From Rhodoferax fermentans (GTDB lineage: Bacteria; Pseudomonadota; Gammaproteobacteria; Burkholderiales; Burkholderiaceae_C), in assembly GCF_002017865.1 (NCBI RefSeq), contig NZ_MTJN01000002.1:3534001-3598000 (forward strand): a stretch of DNA of 64,000 nt, written 5' to 3'. The translations under genes and the position numbers were made by a program. Each line of letters starts with the position of its first letter. Position 1 is the stretch's first letter. Shown here in pieces: positions 51,865 through 59,236 of this stretch. The notes beneath the pieces are model-generated. The model had not been told where the DNA came from and did not search any database. It saw only the letters and a program-made list of their open reading frames with translations.

Positions 51865-51926
51865 CATTTTTAGAAGCTGTTAACCATTGTTTCAAAAGGG
51901 CTGGAAGCCAACTTCCTCACTAAAAT
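51865..51926 (+). repeat. Dispersed palindromic repeat, copy 8 (decayed)
   Basis: CATTTTTAGAAGCTGTTAAC then TTTCAAAAGGGCTGGAAGCC and AACTTCCTCAC. Right half good, left arm decayed. Confidence 0.65.
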
Positions 51927-51978
51927 CAAGTCACCAAGGTGCGCAGACACCACTTTCTTGAACTTGAGGGAGGACCCC

Positions 51979-52950
51979 ATGGCTTCACGACCCCGGCACA
52001 CACGTCAGCGCAACAGCACATCAACGATCAAAAACATGGGCCAACGAGCCACGCTGCTTGGTTTGGGCTTTTTGATCTTTCCCTTCTTTTTGGGCAACTC
52101 CATCATGGGCCAGGTGGTGGCTTCGGGCTTGTTCGTGCCGGGATGGCTGCTGTTGGTGTTTGGCGCCGTCGCTTGGGGGCTGTCCGTGGCGGCAGAGAAG
52201 TCGTCATTGACCAAGCTGCAACCCTTGCCGCCCACCACGACCCAATGGCCGAAACAGCCACCGACCTACACACACCAACCCAACAGCAAAACCCGTGTTG
52301 AGCCCGCCTTCGCCCGGCCCAGCGGCGCGGAAACACCTGCACCCAAGCCAGAGCCCGATCCGGAGGTTTTTAAGGTGCCGGGGAAATTGGCCCAGTGGAG
52401 CCCAGCTGTTTTCGCTGCCATCGAATGGCGCCGTTTTGAGGCGGTGTGTGAAAAGTTATTTGCGCAAGCGGGGTTTGAGACCCGCTCCCAATCCCATGGT
52501 GCCGACGGTGGCGTGGACATCTGGCTCTACAGCCGCAACGCCGAAGGCCCGGTGGCCGTGGTGCAATGCAAACACTGGCAGGGCAAGCTGGTGGGCGTGC
52601 GGGAGCTGCGCGAGTTTTTTGGTGTGATGACCGCCCAAGGGCTCAAGCGCGGCACCTATGCCACCACATCCACCTACACCACAGACGCCCAGCAATTCGC
52701 AAAAGATAACCACATCAATGCGCTGGATGCCAGCGACCTGCTGGCCATGATTGCCAAACGCAGCACCGAGCAACAACAAGCTCTGCTGGACGTGGCGTTT
52801 GAAGGTGAGTACTGGCGGCCCACTTGCGCCAGCTGCGGTGTCAAAATGGTGGAGCGCACCCCAGCCAAAGGTGGCGCCAAGTTTTGGGGCTGCAGCCACT
52901 ACCCCCGATGCAAGTCACGGCTGCCGATGGCGGGGGCTTTGCGTCGATAA
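51979..52950 (+). CDS. Membrane-anchored Mrr-like endonuclease with topoisomerase-type zinc finger
   Basis: 323 residues from ATG 51979, with GAGGGAGG upstream. Two hydrophobic helices (residues ~26-70), a Pro-rich linker, an Mrr-type restriction endonuclease core (RRFEAVCEKLFAQAGFETR; GADGGVDIWLY and AVVQCKHWQG, the D-x(n)-QxK site), and a C-terminal four-Cys topoisomerase zinc ribbon (CASCGVKM and CSHYPRCKSRLP). It could cut foreign or modified DNA at the membrane; no methylase partner is nearby. Confidence 0.82.
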   Translation: MASRPRHTRQRNSTSTIKNMGQRATLLGLGFLIFPFFLGNSIMGQVVASGLFVPGWLLLVFGAVAWGLSVAAEKSSLTKLQPLPPTTTQWPKQPPTYTHQPNSKTRVEPAFARPSGAETPAPKPEPDPEVFKVPGKLAQWSPAVFAAIEWRRFEAVCEKLFAQAGFETRSQSHGADGGVDIWLYSRNAEGPVAVVQCKHWQGKLVGVRELREFFGVMTAQGLKRGTYATTSTYTTDAQQFAKDNHINALDASDLLAMIAKRSTEQQQALLDVAFEGEYWRPTCASCGVKMVERTPAKGGAKFWGCSHYPRCKSRLPMAGALRR

Positions 52951-52954
52951 CCGC

Positions 52955-53016
52955 TACTTTATCAGTAGCTACAATCTCTTTTATCAAAAGGACTAGAGGC
53001 CACTTTAGTCTCATAT
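52955..53016 (+). repeat. Dispersed palindromic repeat, copy 9
   Basis: CAGTAGCTACAATCTCTTTTATC then AAAAGGACTAGAGGCCACTT, contiguous but split here. It directly follows the Mrr-like gene. Confidence 0.75.
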
Positions 53017-53069
53017 CGGACTTGACACTCATGTCGTGCCAGAGGCCTCTCAGATCGCTTATTTGTCGT

Positions 53070-53116
53070 GCAAAAGTCGTATCGCGACACTTTATTTGTC
53101 GCGATACAACTTTTGC
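53070..53116. repeat. 20-bp-arm inverted repeat with TCGCGATA core
   Basis: Left arm 53070-53089 (GCAAAAGTCGTATCGCGACA) and right arm 53097-53116 pair over 20 positions with one G-T, around a 7-base loop. The core GACGCGATAC recurs at 53129, and TTATTTGTCG occurs on both sides (53059 and 53092). It sits between two copies of the dispersed repeat but is unrelated to it. Possibly a transposon-end or MITE remnant, or a recombinase site. Confidence 0.65.
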
Positions 53117-53153
53117 GTCAATTTAAGTGACGCGATACTGCACAAAAATCCTG

Positions 53154-53210
53154 ATTTAATAGCTACAAGCCCTTATTGAATAAGGGCTAAAGGCCAATTT
53201 AGCTTACAAA
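53154..53210 (+). repeat. Dispersed palindromic repeat, copy 10 (near consensus)
   Basis: TTTAATAGCTACAAGCCCTT then ATTGAATAAGGGCTAAAGG and CCAATTTAGCTTACA. It shows the full layout: ATAGCTA, paired arms, then the GGCCAATTT tail. Confidence 0.9.
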
Positions 53211-53231
53211 CACCACACCAAGCAAGCCAAA

Positions 53232-53990
53232 TCACTGCGCCAGCACCAGCTTCACCCCGGTGCTCTGCAGGCTGTCAGACACACGGTCAGGAATGTTTGC
53301 TGGCACCACCAGTGTCGCCAGGGCGTTGAGCGGTGCCACGGTAAAGGCAGACGCGGCGCCGAGTTTGTCGAGGGTGGCCAGCACCACGGTTTCGGCGGCA
53401 CGTTCGTGCAAAGCACGTTTCACAGCCGCCTCTTCAAAGTCGCCGGTGGTTAAGCCCGCCTCGGCGTGCACACCGGTCACGCCCATCAGGTACAGGTCGG
53501 CGCGCACACGGGTGATGGCTTCGATCACGCTGGCGCCCACGGCCACCATCGAGTGGCGAAACAGGCGGCCACCCAGCAACAGCACCTCAATATTCAGATG
53601 CTCACTCAGCGCCACCGCCACGGTCGGGCTGTGGGTGACCACAGTGGCAGACAAGTCAAGCGGCAGATGCTGCACCACCTGCAAGGACGTGGTGCCGCCG
53701 TCCAGAAACACCACCTGCCCGGCCTGAACCAGTGCAGCCCCGGCCCGACCCAACAGGCGTTTGTCATCGGGGGCGAGTTGCGCGCGCACCCGCATGTCGC
53801 CCACCGCCGCCGAGGCAGGCAGCGCGCCACCATGCACACGCTGCAGCAGGCCCTCAGCAGCCAGTTCACGCAAATCGCGCCGCACCGTGTCCTCTGAAAT
53901 GCCCAGCTCTTCACTGAAGGTTTTGGCGACAAACTGGCCGTCGCGTGTGAGGCGGCTGAGGATGAGTTGTTTGCGTTGGGTGGTGAGCAT
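53232..53990 (-). CDS. DeoR-family transcriptional regulator
   Basis: 252 residues. N-terminal DeoR HTH (LTTQRKQLILSRLTRDGQFV, then ELGISEDTVRRDLRELAAEG and VHGGALP) and a C-terminal sugar-phosphate-type sensor (VFLDGGTTSLQVVQHLP, LLGGRLFRHSMVAVG). Divergent from a NUDIX gene across a region with three TGCACG boxes. The effector, probably a phosphosugar, is unknown. Confidence 0.88.
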   Translation of the reverse strand: MLTTQRKQLILSRLTRDGQFVAKTFSEELGISEDTVRRDLRELAAEGLLQRVHGGALPASAAVGDMRVRAQLAPDDKRLLGRAGAALVQAGQVVFLDGGTTSLQVVQHLPLDLSATVVTHSPTVAVALSEHLNIEVLLLGGRLFRHSMVAVGASVIEAITRVRADLYLMGVTGVHAEAGLTTGDFEEAAVKRALHERAAETVVLATLDKLGAASAFTVAPLNALATLVVPANIPDRVSDSLQSTGVKLVLAQ

Positions 53991-54022
53991 CTGGGTGGGC
54001 CGCGTGTTGGGTCAAAACGTGT

Positions 54023-54060
54023 ATGCACGATTTTACGCAATAATGCACGATATTGCACGT
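54023..54060. promoter_or_regulatory. Phased TGCACG boxes between the DeoR and NUDIX genes
   Basis: TGCACG occurs at 54024, 54044 and 54054, i.e. 20 and 10 bp apart, all on the same strand and face, just upstream of the NUDIX start. Likely DeoR binding sites; inferred. Confidence 0.5.
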
Positions 54061-54079
54061 TTAACTTTTTGGAGTCACC

Positions 54080-54706
54080 ATGTCCATAAGCAGAGAACCC
54101 GCCCCCATCCACATCAACGCGGCGCACGTGCGGCTGCTGGATGCTCAAGTCTTGTCCAAGGATTGGTATGTGTTGCGCAAGATCACGTTTGAGTTGCGCC
54201 GCCGCGATGGGCATTGGCAGCGCCAAAGCCGCGAAGCCTATGACCGGGGCAACGGCGCGGCCTTGCTGTTGTTTGACCCGCGCAGAAGCACGGTGGTGCT
54301 GACCCGGCAGTTCCGTTTGCCCACCTTGATCAATGGCAACGCCGATGGTTACCTGATCGAGGCCTGCGCCGGGTTACTGGACGGCGACGACCCGGAAACC
54401 TGCATCCGCCGCGAGGCCGAGGAAGAAACCGGCTACCAGATCCGCGCACCGCGCAAGGTGTTCGAGGCCTACATGAGCCCCGGGTCAGTGACCGAAAAGC
54501 TGCACTTTTTTGTGGCCGACTACCGGGCCGAAGACCGTCTCCATGCTGGTGGTGGCAAGGCCGATGAAGGGGAAGACATCGAGGTCATCGAGATGCCGCT
54601 GGCCGAAGCCCTGGACGCCATCCGCAGCGGCCAAATCCAGGACGGCAAAACGATCTTGCTGCTGCAACATGTGGCGCTGATGGACACCGAAGCCTCTCGA
54701 ATCTGA
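54080..54706 (+). CDS. NUDIX hydrolase (nucleotide-sugar pyrophosphatase type)
   Basis: 208 residues. The Nudix box is GLLDGDDPETCIRREAEEETGY (residues ~97-118), with AYMSPGSVTEKLHFFVADY after it, as in the GDP-mannose/ADP-sugar pyrophosphatase (NudK/YffH) group. ATG 54080 follows TTTTTGGAG. Divergent from, and probably repressed by, the DeoR-type regulator. Confidence 0.88.
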   Translation: MSISREPAPIHINAAHVRLLDAQVLSKDWYVLRKITFELRRRDGHWQRQSREAYDRGNGAALLLFDPRRSTVVLTRQFRLPTLINGNADGYLIEACAGLLDGDDPETCIRREAEEETGYQIRAPRKVFEAYMSPGSVTEKLHFFVADYRAEDRLHAGGGKADEGEDIEVIEMPLAEALDAIRSGQIQDGKTILLLQHVALMDTEASRI

Positions 54707-54730
54707 TCGATGCCCCCCAGATATACAGCC

Positions 54731-54759
54731 GTTCTACGCGCCGTCTTGTCGCGCAGAAC
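54731..54759 (+). terminator. Hairpin after the NUDIX gene
   Basis: Arms GTTCTACGCG / CGCGCAGAAC with one A-C mismatch and a 9-base loop, 24 bases after the stop and followed by CTCTAACTTTT. Probable terminator. Confidence 0.6.
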
Positions 54760-54765
54760 GCTCTA

Positions 54766-54822
54766 ACTTTTGGAGCAATCAGCCCTTTATTCAAAAGGGC
54801 TAGCGGCCAATTTCACTCACAA
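54766..54822 (+). repeat. Dispersed palindromic repeat, copy 11, supplying a stop codon
   Basis: GAGCAATCAGCCCTTTATTC then AAAAGGGCTAGCGGCCAATTT. On the minus strand the M14 gene runs into it: the final codons (EIGR and TAG) are read from the CTAGCGGCCAATTTC segment, so the repeat provides that protein's C-terminus. Confidence 0.85.
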
Positions 54823-55723
54823 ATTCCAGCACCGCACCCACCGCCGCCACCTGCGCGGCGATACATTGTTCGGGGGTGGCGCGGGCGCTGTCGGGGTATA
54901 CCTCGGTGGTGCTGGTGTACTTGGCGCCGCTGATGCCCGCGCACAGGCCCAGATCTTTCATCGCGTAGTGGATCACACCGTGTGCCACCAGCGGTGAGCC
55001 GATGATGCCGCCGTGGACATCAGCCGGGGCAATGTGGGTCACTTTCTCCACGGCTTCGATGATGGCCTGCTGGAAGGCCGGTTGCGGGTTGGCGCTGTCG
55101 TCCACCAGGTAAAAACCGTCGGGGATGGTGCTGGGCTCAAAAGCTTTGCCGTCACGTGCCGCCACCGCCGGGCGGAATTCGGACTCGTCGCTGTCGGTGG
55201 TTTCGTGCAGGTCGATGTGGGCCACCAACTGGCCACGCAGCGGTGCAACCAAAGCCATCAGCGCGGCCGACTCCTGCGCCGGGCTGGTCGCACGGAAGGA
55301 CCGGTTGGGGTCGATGGCGTCAAAGTTCCAGCGCTGGACACGTTCATAGGCCCAGGGGCTGACACAGGGCGCCACCAGCAGGTTGACCCGGCCTGCATAA
55401 GCGGGCGCCAGGTCCTGCAAAACACGCAGCGCGCCATGGACACCGCTGGTCTCATAACCATGCACGCCGCCAGTCACCAACACACCGGGCAGGCCCGGCT
55501 GCCAGTGGCGGCTGCGGATGGCCATCAGCGGAAAGTGCTCGTCGCCATAGACCACCTCGCCGTAACTTGCCACGTCAAAAGACTCGCGCAGTTGCTCAAT
55601 GGCGGCCAACACATCGTCAACATAACTGCGCTGGCGTACCTGGCGTGCGCGCCACTGGGCCAACTCTGCGGCGCCCCAGGGCTGGCCCGGGGTGCCAATG
55701 GGATAAAAGGGAGATGAAGGCAT
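54800..55723 (-). CDS. M14-family (AstE/AspA-like) zinc carboxypeptidase
   Basis: 307 residues from ATG 55723 (MPSSPFYPIGTPG). Zinc and catalytic marks: GGVHGYETSG (His and Glu), VAHIDLHETTDSDES (His) and TSTTEVYPDS (catalytic Glu). Resembles succinylglutamate desuccinylase/aspartoacylase proteins; true substrate unknown. The last few residues and the stop are encoded by a dispersed repeat copy. Confidence 0.8.
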   Translation of the reverse strand: MPSSPFYPIGTPGQPWGAAELAQWRARQVRQRSYVDDVLAAIEQLRESFDVASYGEVVYGDEHFPLMAIRSRHWQPGLPGVLVTGGVHGYETSGVHGALRVLQDLAPAYAGRVNLLVAPCVSPWAYERVQRWNFDAIDPNRSFRATSPAQESAALMALVAPLRGQLVAHIDLHETTDSDESEFRPAVAARDGKAFEPSTIPDGFYLVDDSANPQPAFQQAIIEAVEKVTHIAPADVHGGIIGSPLVAHGVIHYAMKDLGLCAGISGAKYTSTTEVYPDSARATPEQCIAAQVAAVGAVLEFVSEIGR

Positions 55724-55842
55724 GGACAACTTGCCCGAACTGGGCCGCTTTAAAAATGAGAGCACCATTATCTGGCCGGTGCGCTGGTTAACAGACGGCT
55801 TGGCCCTGGCGACATGTAATGCGTTTTTTGAGGAGCCCACCC

Positions 55843-56064
55843 ATGACCCAACGCGCCACCATCAACGACCATGTGACCTACCGCCCCGGTGACGGGGTGC
55901 CGCTGGTGATTCCGCTGGGTCCAGTCGAGGTCGACCTGTCTGCCGCCAACAGCGCCACCCTGAGCTGGACCGAAGACAACGGCGCCGCTGGCCTGACCGC
56001 GATGCCGCTGACACAGTTCAACGAATACGTGCGCCAAAAACGCATCACGCTGGCCAAGAAGTGA
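55843..56064 (+). CDS. Small conserved hypothetical protein
   Basis: 73 residues from ATG 55843, with GAGGAG upstream. Beta-rich, acidic middle (VIPLGPVEVDLSAANSATLSW) and a basic end (YVRQKRITLAKK). No membrane segment. No family recognised; a dispersed repeat copy follows. Confidence 0.6.
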   Translation: MTQRATINDHVTYRPGDGVPLVIPLGPVEVDLSAANSATLSWTEDNGAAGLTAMPLTQFNEYVRQKRITLAKK

Positions 56065-56075
56065 GTCAGACTCTT

Positions 56076-56128
56076 CATTTTTGATAGCTATTAGCCCTGA
56101 CGAGAAAAGGGTTGGAGCCCGATATCAT
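56076..56128 (+). repeat. Dispersed palindromic repeat, copy 12
   Basis: TTTTTGATAGCTATTAGCCC then GAGAAAAGGGTTGGAGCCCG. Left part near consensus, right part drifting. It lies just before the DUF938 gene. Confidence 0.75.
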
Positions 56129-56157
56129 TCGTGGATTCTCAGCTCTGGATCCCTGCC

Positions 56158-56787
56158 ATGCCGCCACCCGACTTCAGCCCGTCTGCCGAGCAGAACAAAC
56201 ACCCGATCCTGGACAAGTTGCTGGCCGTGTTGCCCGCACAGGGTGCGGCGCTGGAGGTGGCCTCGGGCACCGGCCAACATGCAGCCTGGTTTGCAAGGCA
56301 CCTGCCGGGCTGGACCTGGCAGCCCAGCGATCAACAACCCCAGGGGTTTGCCAGCATCCAGCACCATGTCACGCAGGCGGGTGTGTCCAATGTGCAAACG
56401 CCGTTGGTGCTGGATGTTTGCGCTGCAACCTGGCTGCCAGTCGATCCGACCACCCGCGAGTTGCCCTGCTTTGACCTGATTTTTTGCGCCAACATGCTGC
56501 ACATTGCATCCTGGGAAGCCTGCGCCGGGCTGATGCGTGGCGCGGCGCGGCATCTGGCACCGCAGGGCCGGTTGATCACCTACGGCCCGTATTTTGAAAA
56601 GGCCGTGCCCACCACCCAGAGCAACCTGGACTTTGATGCCAGCCTGCGCCAGCGCAACCCGGCCTGGGGTGTGCGCTGGTGTGAAGACGTGGCGCTAGAG
56701 GCCGCGAAAGCGGGTCTGCAACTGCAACAGCGCCACCCCATGCCGGCCAACAACCTGCTGCTGGTGTGGCAACGTGTGCCTGGCTGA
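56158..56787 (+). CDS. DUF938 SAM-dependent methyltransferase-like protein
   Basis: About 209 residues from ATG 56158. The opening PPDFSPSAEQNKHPILDKL and motif I LEVASGTGQHAAWFARHLPG identify DUF938; ANMLHIASWEACAGLMRGAA and LITYGPYF follow. Class I methyltransferase fold; substrate unknown. Confidence 0.88.
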   Translation: MPPPDFSPSAEQNKHPILDKLLAVLPAQGAALEVASGTGQHAAWFARHLPGWTWQPSDQQPQGFASIQHHVTQAGVSNVQTPLVLDVCAATWLPVDPTTRELPCFDLIFCANMLHIASWEACAGLMRGAARHLAPQGRLITYGPYFEKAVPTTQSNLDFDASLRQRNPAWGVRWCEDVALEAAKAGLQLQQRHPMPANNLLLVWQRVPG

Positions 56788-56858
56788 TCGGGTATGCCAG
56801 ACGGGTGAGATCACACAACTCGGCTAAGCTCGCTGGTTTCTCACCCACAAAGGCCCTT

Positions 56859-57107
56859 ATGAAAAAGCTCCATGTCACCATCCAGTTGGAAATGTCGGTT
56901 CCTGACGACTGGGAACTGGTGGAAACCTCCAACGGCGGCCACGTCGTCCAGCTGCCCAACCAGCAGTTTCTGGACCTGGCCATCGAGCCCCTGTTTGCCA
57001 GCGACCCGGAAGAAACCTGGACCAGCACCGAAGACGAAGCGGTGCTCAATGACATCCTCGACATGGTCGAGACCGAAGAGGTGACCTACACCTTTGTCAC
57101 CCACTGA
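56859..57107 (+). CDS. Small conserved hypothetical protein
   Basis: 82 residues from ATG 56859 (MKKLHVTIQLEMSVPDDWEL). Acidic, with several Trp and Glu residues and no membrane segment. No domain recognised. Two hairpins follow the stop. Confidence 0.65.
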   Translation: MKKLHVTIQLEMSVPDDWELVETSNGGHVVQLPNQQFLDLAIEPLFASDPEETWTSTEDEAVLNDILDMVETEEVTYTFVTH

Positions 57108-57115
57108 GACACCGC

Positions 57116-57171
57116 CCTTGCGAAAACGCAAGGCGCCCCCAGTTAAATCCGATGCCGCTGCCAGCGGCATC
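57116..57171 (+). terminator. Two consecutive hairpins
   Basis: CCTTGCG-AAAA-CGCAAGG (57116-57133), then GATGCCGCT-GCC-AGCGGCATC (57151-57171) followed by GTTGTTT. The second is the better terminator candidate. Confidence 0.6.
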
Positions 57172-57198
57172 GTTGTTTACCCCTGATGAAAGCCCCCC

Positions 57199-57837
57199 AT
57201 GTCTGAACTGCTCGACAAGCTCGAATGGCGCTACGCCGCCAAAAAAATGAACCCAGCCAAGGCCGTGCCCCAGGACAAGGTGGACCGCATTGTGGAAGCC
57301 GCCCGCCTGGCCCCCACCTCCAGCGGCCTGCAGCCGTTTGAGCTGATTGTGGTCACCAGCCAAGCGGTGCGTGAGCAGATCAAACCGATTGCCTGGAACC
57401 AAGGCCAGATCACCGACGGCTCGCACCTGCTGGTGTTTGCCGCCTGGGACAACTACACGCCTGAGCGCATCAACGCCATGTTTGACCTGACCAACGCCCA
57501 GCGTGGTGGCACCAACCCCGGCTGGGAAGCCTATCGCCAGAAACTGCTGGCCGCCTACCCACCGCGTGACGCGCAGGTCAACTTTGAACACGCCGCGCGT
57601 CAGGCCTACATTGCCCTGGGTGCAGCGCTGATTGCCGCCGCCTTTGAAGAGGTGGACGCCACCCCGATGGAAGGCTTCGACCCGGACGCGCTGGACAAGA
57701 TCCTGGACCTCAAAGCCCGTGGCCTGCGCAGCGTGGCGATTGTGCCGCTGGGTTACCGCCAGGCCGACCAGGACTGGCTGGTGAACCTGAAAAAGGTGCG
57801 CCGCCCGCGTGAACAGTTCGTCACCGAAGTCAAATAA
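57199..57837 (+). CDS. NAD(P)H-dependent oxidoreductase, nitroreductase family
   Basis: 212 residues, FMN-binding nitroreductase fold: ELLDKLEWRYAAKKMNPAKA, then EAARLAPTSSGLQPFELIVV (FMN site), and SVAIVPLGYRQADQDWLVNL near the C-terminus. NfsB/YfkO-like; natural substrate uncertain. Confidence 0.88.
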   Translation: MSELLDKLEWRYAAKKMNPAKAVPQDKVDRIVEAARLAPTSSGLQPFELIVVTSQAVREQIKPIAWNQGQITDGSHLLVFAAWDNYTPERINAMFDLTNAQRGGTNPGWEAYRQKLLAAYPPRDAQVNFEHAARQAYIALGAALIAAAFEEVDATPMEGFDPDALDKILDLKARGLRSVAIVPLGYRQADQDWLVNLKKVRRPREQFVTEVK

Positions 57838-57914
57838 GCCAATTTCATGGACCAACGGGGTGGATCAGGCCCCGGGGGTGACTACACTGATGCCCATGTA
57901 CTTGGGCTCATCTG

Positions 57915-59180
57915 ATGGCTAGTCAGCACTGGTTTGTGTTGATCGGGGCCTTGCTCCTGGTACGGGGTTTGACCGCCACGCTGCTGCAGCGCTCGCCGGT
58001 GACCTCGTCCATTCTGTATCTGGTCTTTGGTTTGCTGGTGGGGCCAAGTGCGCTCCACCTGTTCCACTTCAATCCCCTCCAAGAATCAGCCTTGCTCGAG
58101 ACCTTGACCGAAGTCGCGGTGCTGATTTCGCTGTTCTCGGCCGGTGTCAAGATGCCGGTGCCCTTTAACCTGCCACGCTGGCGCACACCGATCCTGTTGG
58201 CCACGGCCTCCATGGGCATCAGCGTGGGGCTGGTGGCGGCCTTTTGTTATTACCTGCTGGATTTGCCACTGGGCGCCGGCGTCTTGCTGGGTGCCATCGT
58301 GGCGCCCACCGACCCGGTGCTGGCCACCGATGTGCAGGTGCGCCACCCGGGTGACCGCGACCTGCTGCGTTTCACCCTGACCAGCGAGGCCGGCATGAAC
58401 GACGGCAGCGCTTTCCCGTTTGTGATGCTGGGCCTGGGCCTGCTCGGGCTGCATGACCTGGGCGGCGAGCACCTCACACGCTGGTGGTTGGTGGAGGTGC
58501 TCTGGGCCACGCTCAGCGCGGTGGCCATTGGTGTGGCCGCCGGTGTGGCCCTGGCCCGAATGGGCTGGAAATTACGCCGAGCACCCCACCAGCACCAACT
58601 GATGGACGACTTTCTGGGTCTGGGGCTGATTGCTGTGGTCTACGGCCTGTGTGTGATGGTCGACGCCTGGGGTTTTCTGGCGGTGTTTTTTGCTGCGGTG
58701 GCACTGCGCCAGACCGAACAAAAACTCGCCAGCTCAGTGCCTGCCGCTCACACCACCACGCCACTGCCCACCGTGAGTGAAGGCTCGCTGGTGTTCAAGG
58801 AACATCTGGAGCGCCTGTCCGAGATGCTGCTGGTGATCCTGGTGGGTGGTACGCTGTACCTCAACTCCTGGACCTGGGCGGCGGTGGGCCTGTCGCTGTT
58901 TTTGTTTCTGGTGGCGCGCCCGCTCAGTGTCTTTGTGGGCCTGGCGGGCAGCGGCACACCGTGGCGCATTCAGGGTCTCGCGGCCTGGTTTGGGGTGCGT
59001 GGGGTCGGCTCCTTGTATTACCTGATGTACGCCATCCAGCATGGCCTGCCGCAAGACCTGGCCCTGCAACTGATCCAGTTCACCCTGATTGTGGTGACGA
59101 TGTCGATCCTGCTGCACGGCATCAGTGTCAAACCGCTGCTGGGCCTGTTCTGGCGCCGTGGCAAACCCAAAAGTCAGTGA
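57915..59180 (+). CDS. CPA1-type cation:proton antiporter
   Basis: 421 residues, about 12 hydrophobic segments. Family marks: FGLLVGPSALHL, IVAPTDPVLATDVQVRHPGD and SEAGMNDGSAFPFVM with the transport-site Asp pair. Inner-membrane exchanger of Na+ or K+ for H+; no regulatory TrkA domain is attached. The stop runs straight into a dispersed repeat copy. Confidence 0.88.
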   Translation: MASQHWFVLIGALLLVRGLTATLLQRSPVTSSILYLVFGLLVGPSALHLFHFNPLQESALLETLTEVAVLISLFSAGVKMPVPFNLPRWRTPILLATASMGISVGLVAAFCYYLLDLPLGAGVLLGAIVAPTDPVLATDVQVRHPGDRDLLRFTLTSEAGMNDGSAFPFVMLGLGLLGLHDLGGEHLTRWWLVEVLWATLSAVAIGVAAGVALARMGWKLRRAPHQHQLMDDFLGLGLIAVVYGLCVMVDAWGFLAVFFAAVALRQTEQKLASSVPAAHTTTPLPTVSEGSLVFKEHLERLSEMLLVILVGGTLYLNSWTWAAVGLSLFLFLVARPLSVFVGLAGSGTPWRIQGLAAWFGVRGVGSLYYLMYAIQHGLPQDLALQLIQFTLIVVTMSILLHGISVKPLLGLFWRRGKPKSQ

Positions 59181-59230
59181 TTTTGATAGCACCTGGCCCT
59201 TTTATCAAAAGGGCTAGAGGCCAATTTCAT
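59178..59230 (+). repeat. Dispersed palindromic repeat, copy 13 (near consensus)
   Basis: GATTTTGATAGCACCTGGCC then CTTTTATCAAAAGGGCTAG and AGGCCAATTTCATCC. It abuts two convergent gene ends (59180 and 59237). Confidence 0.9.
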
Positions 59231-59236
59231 CCATTT

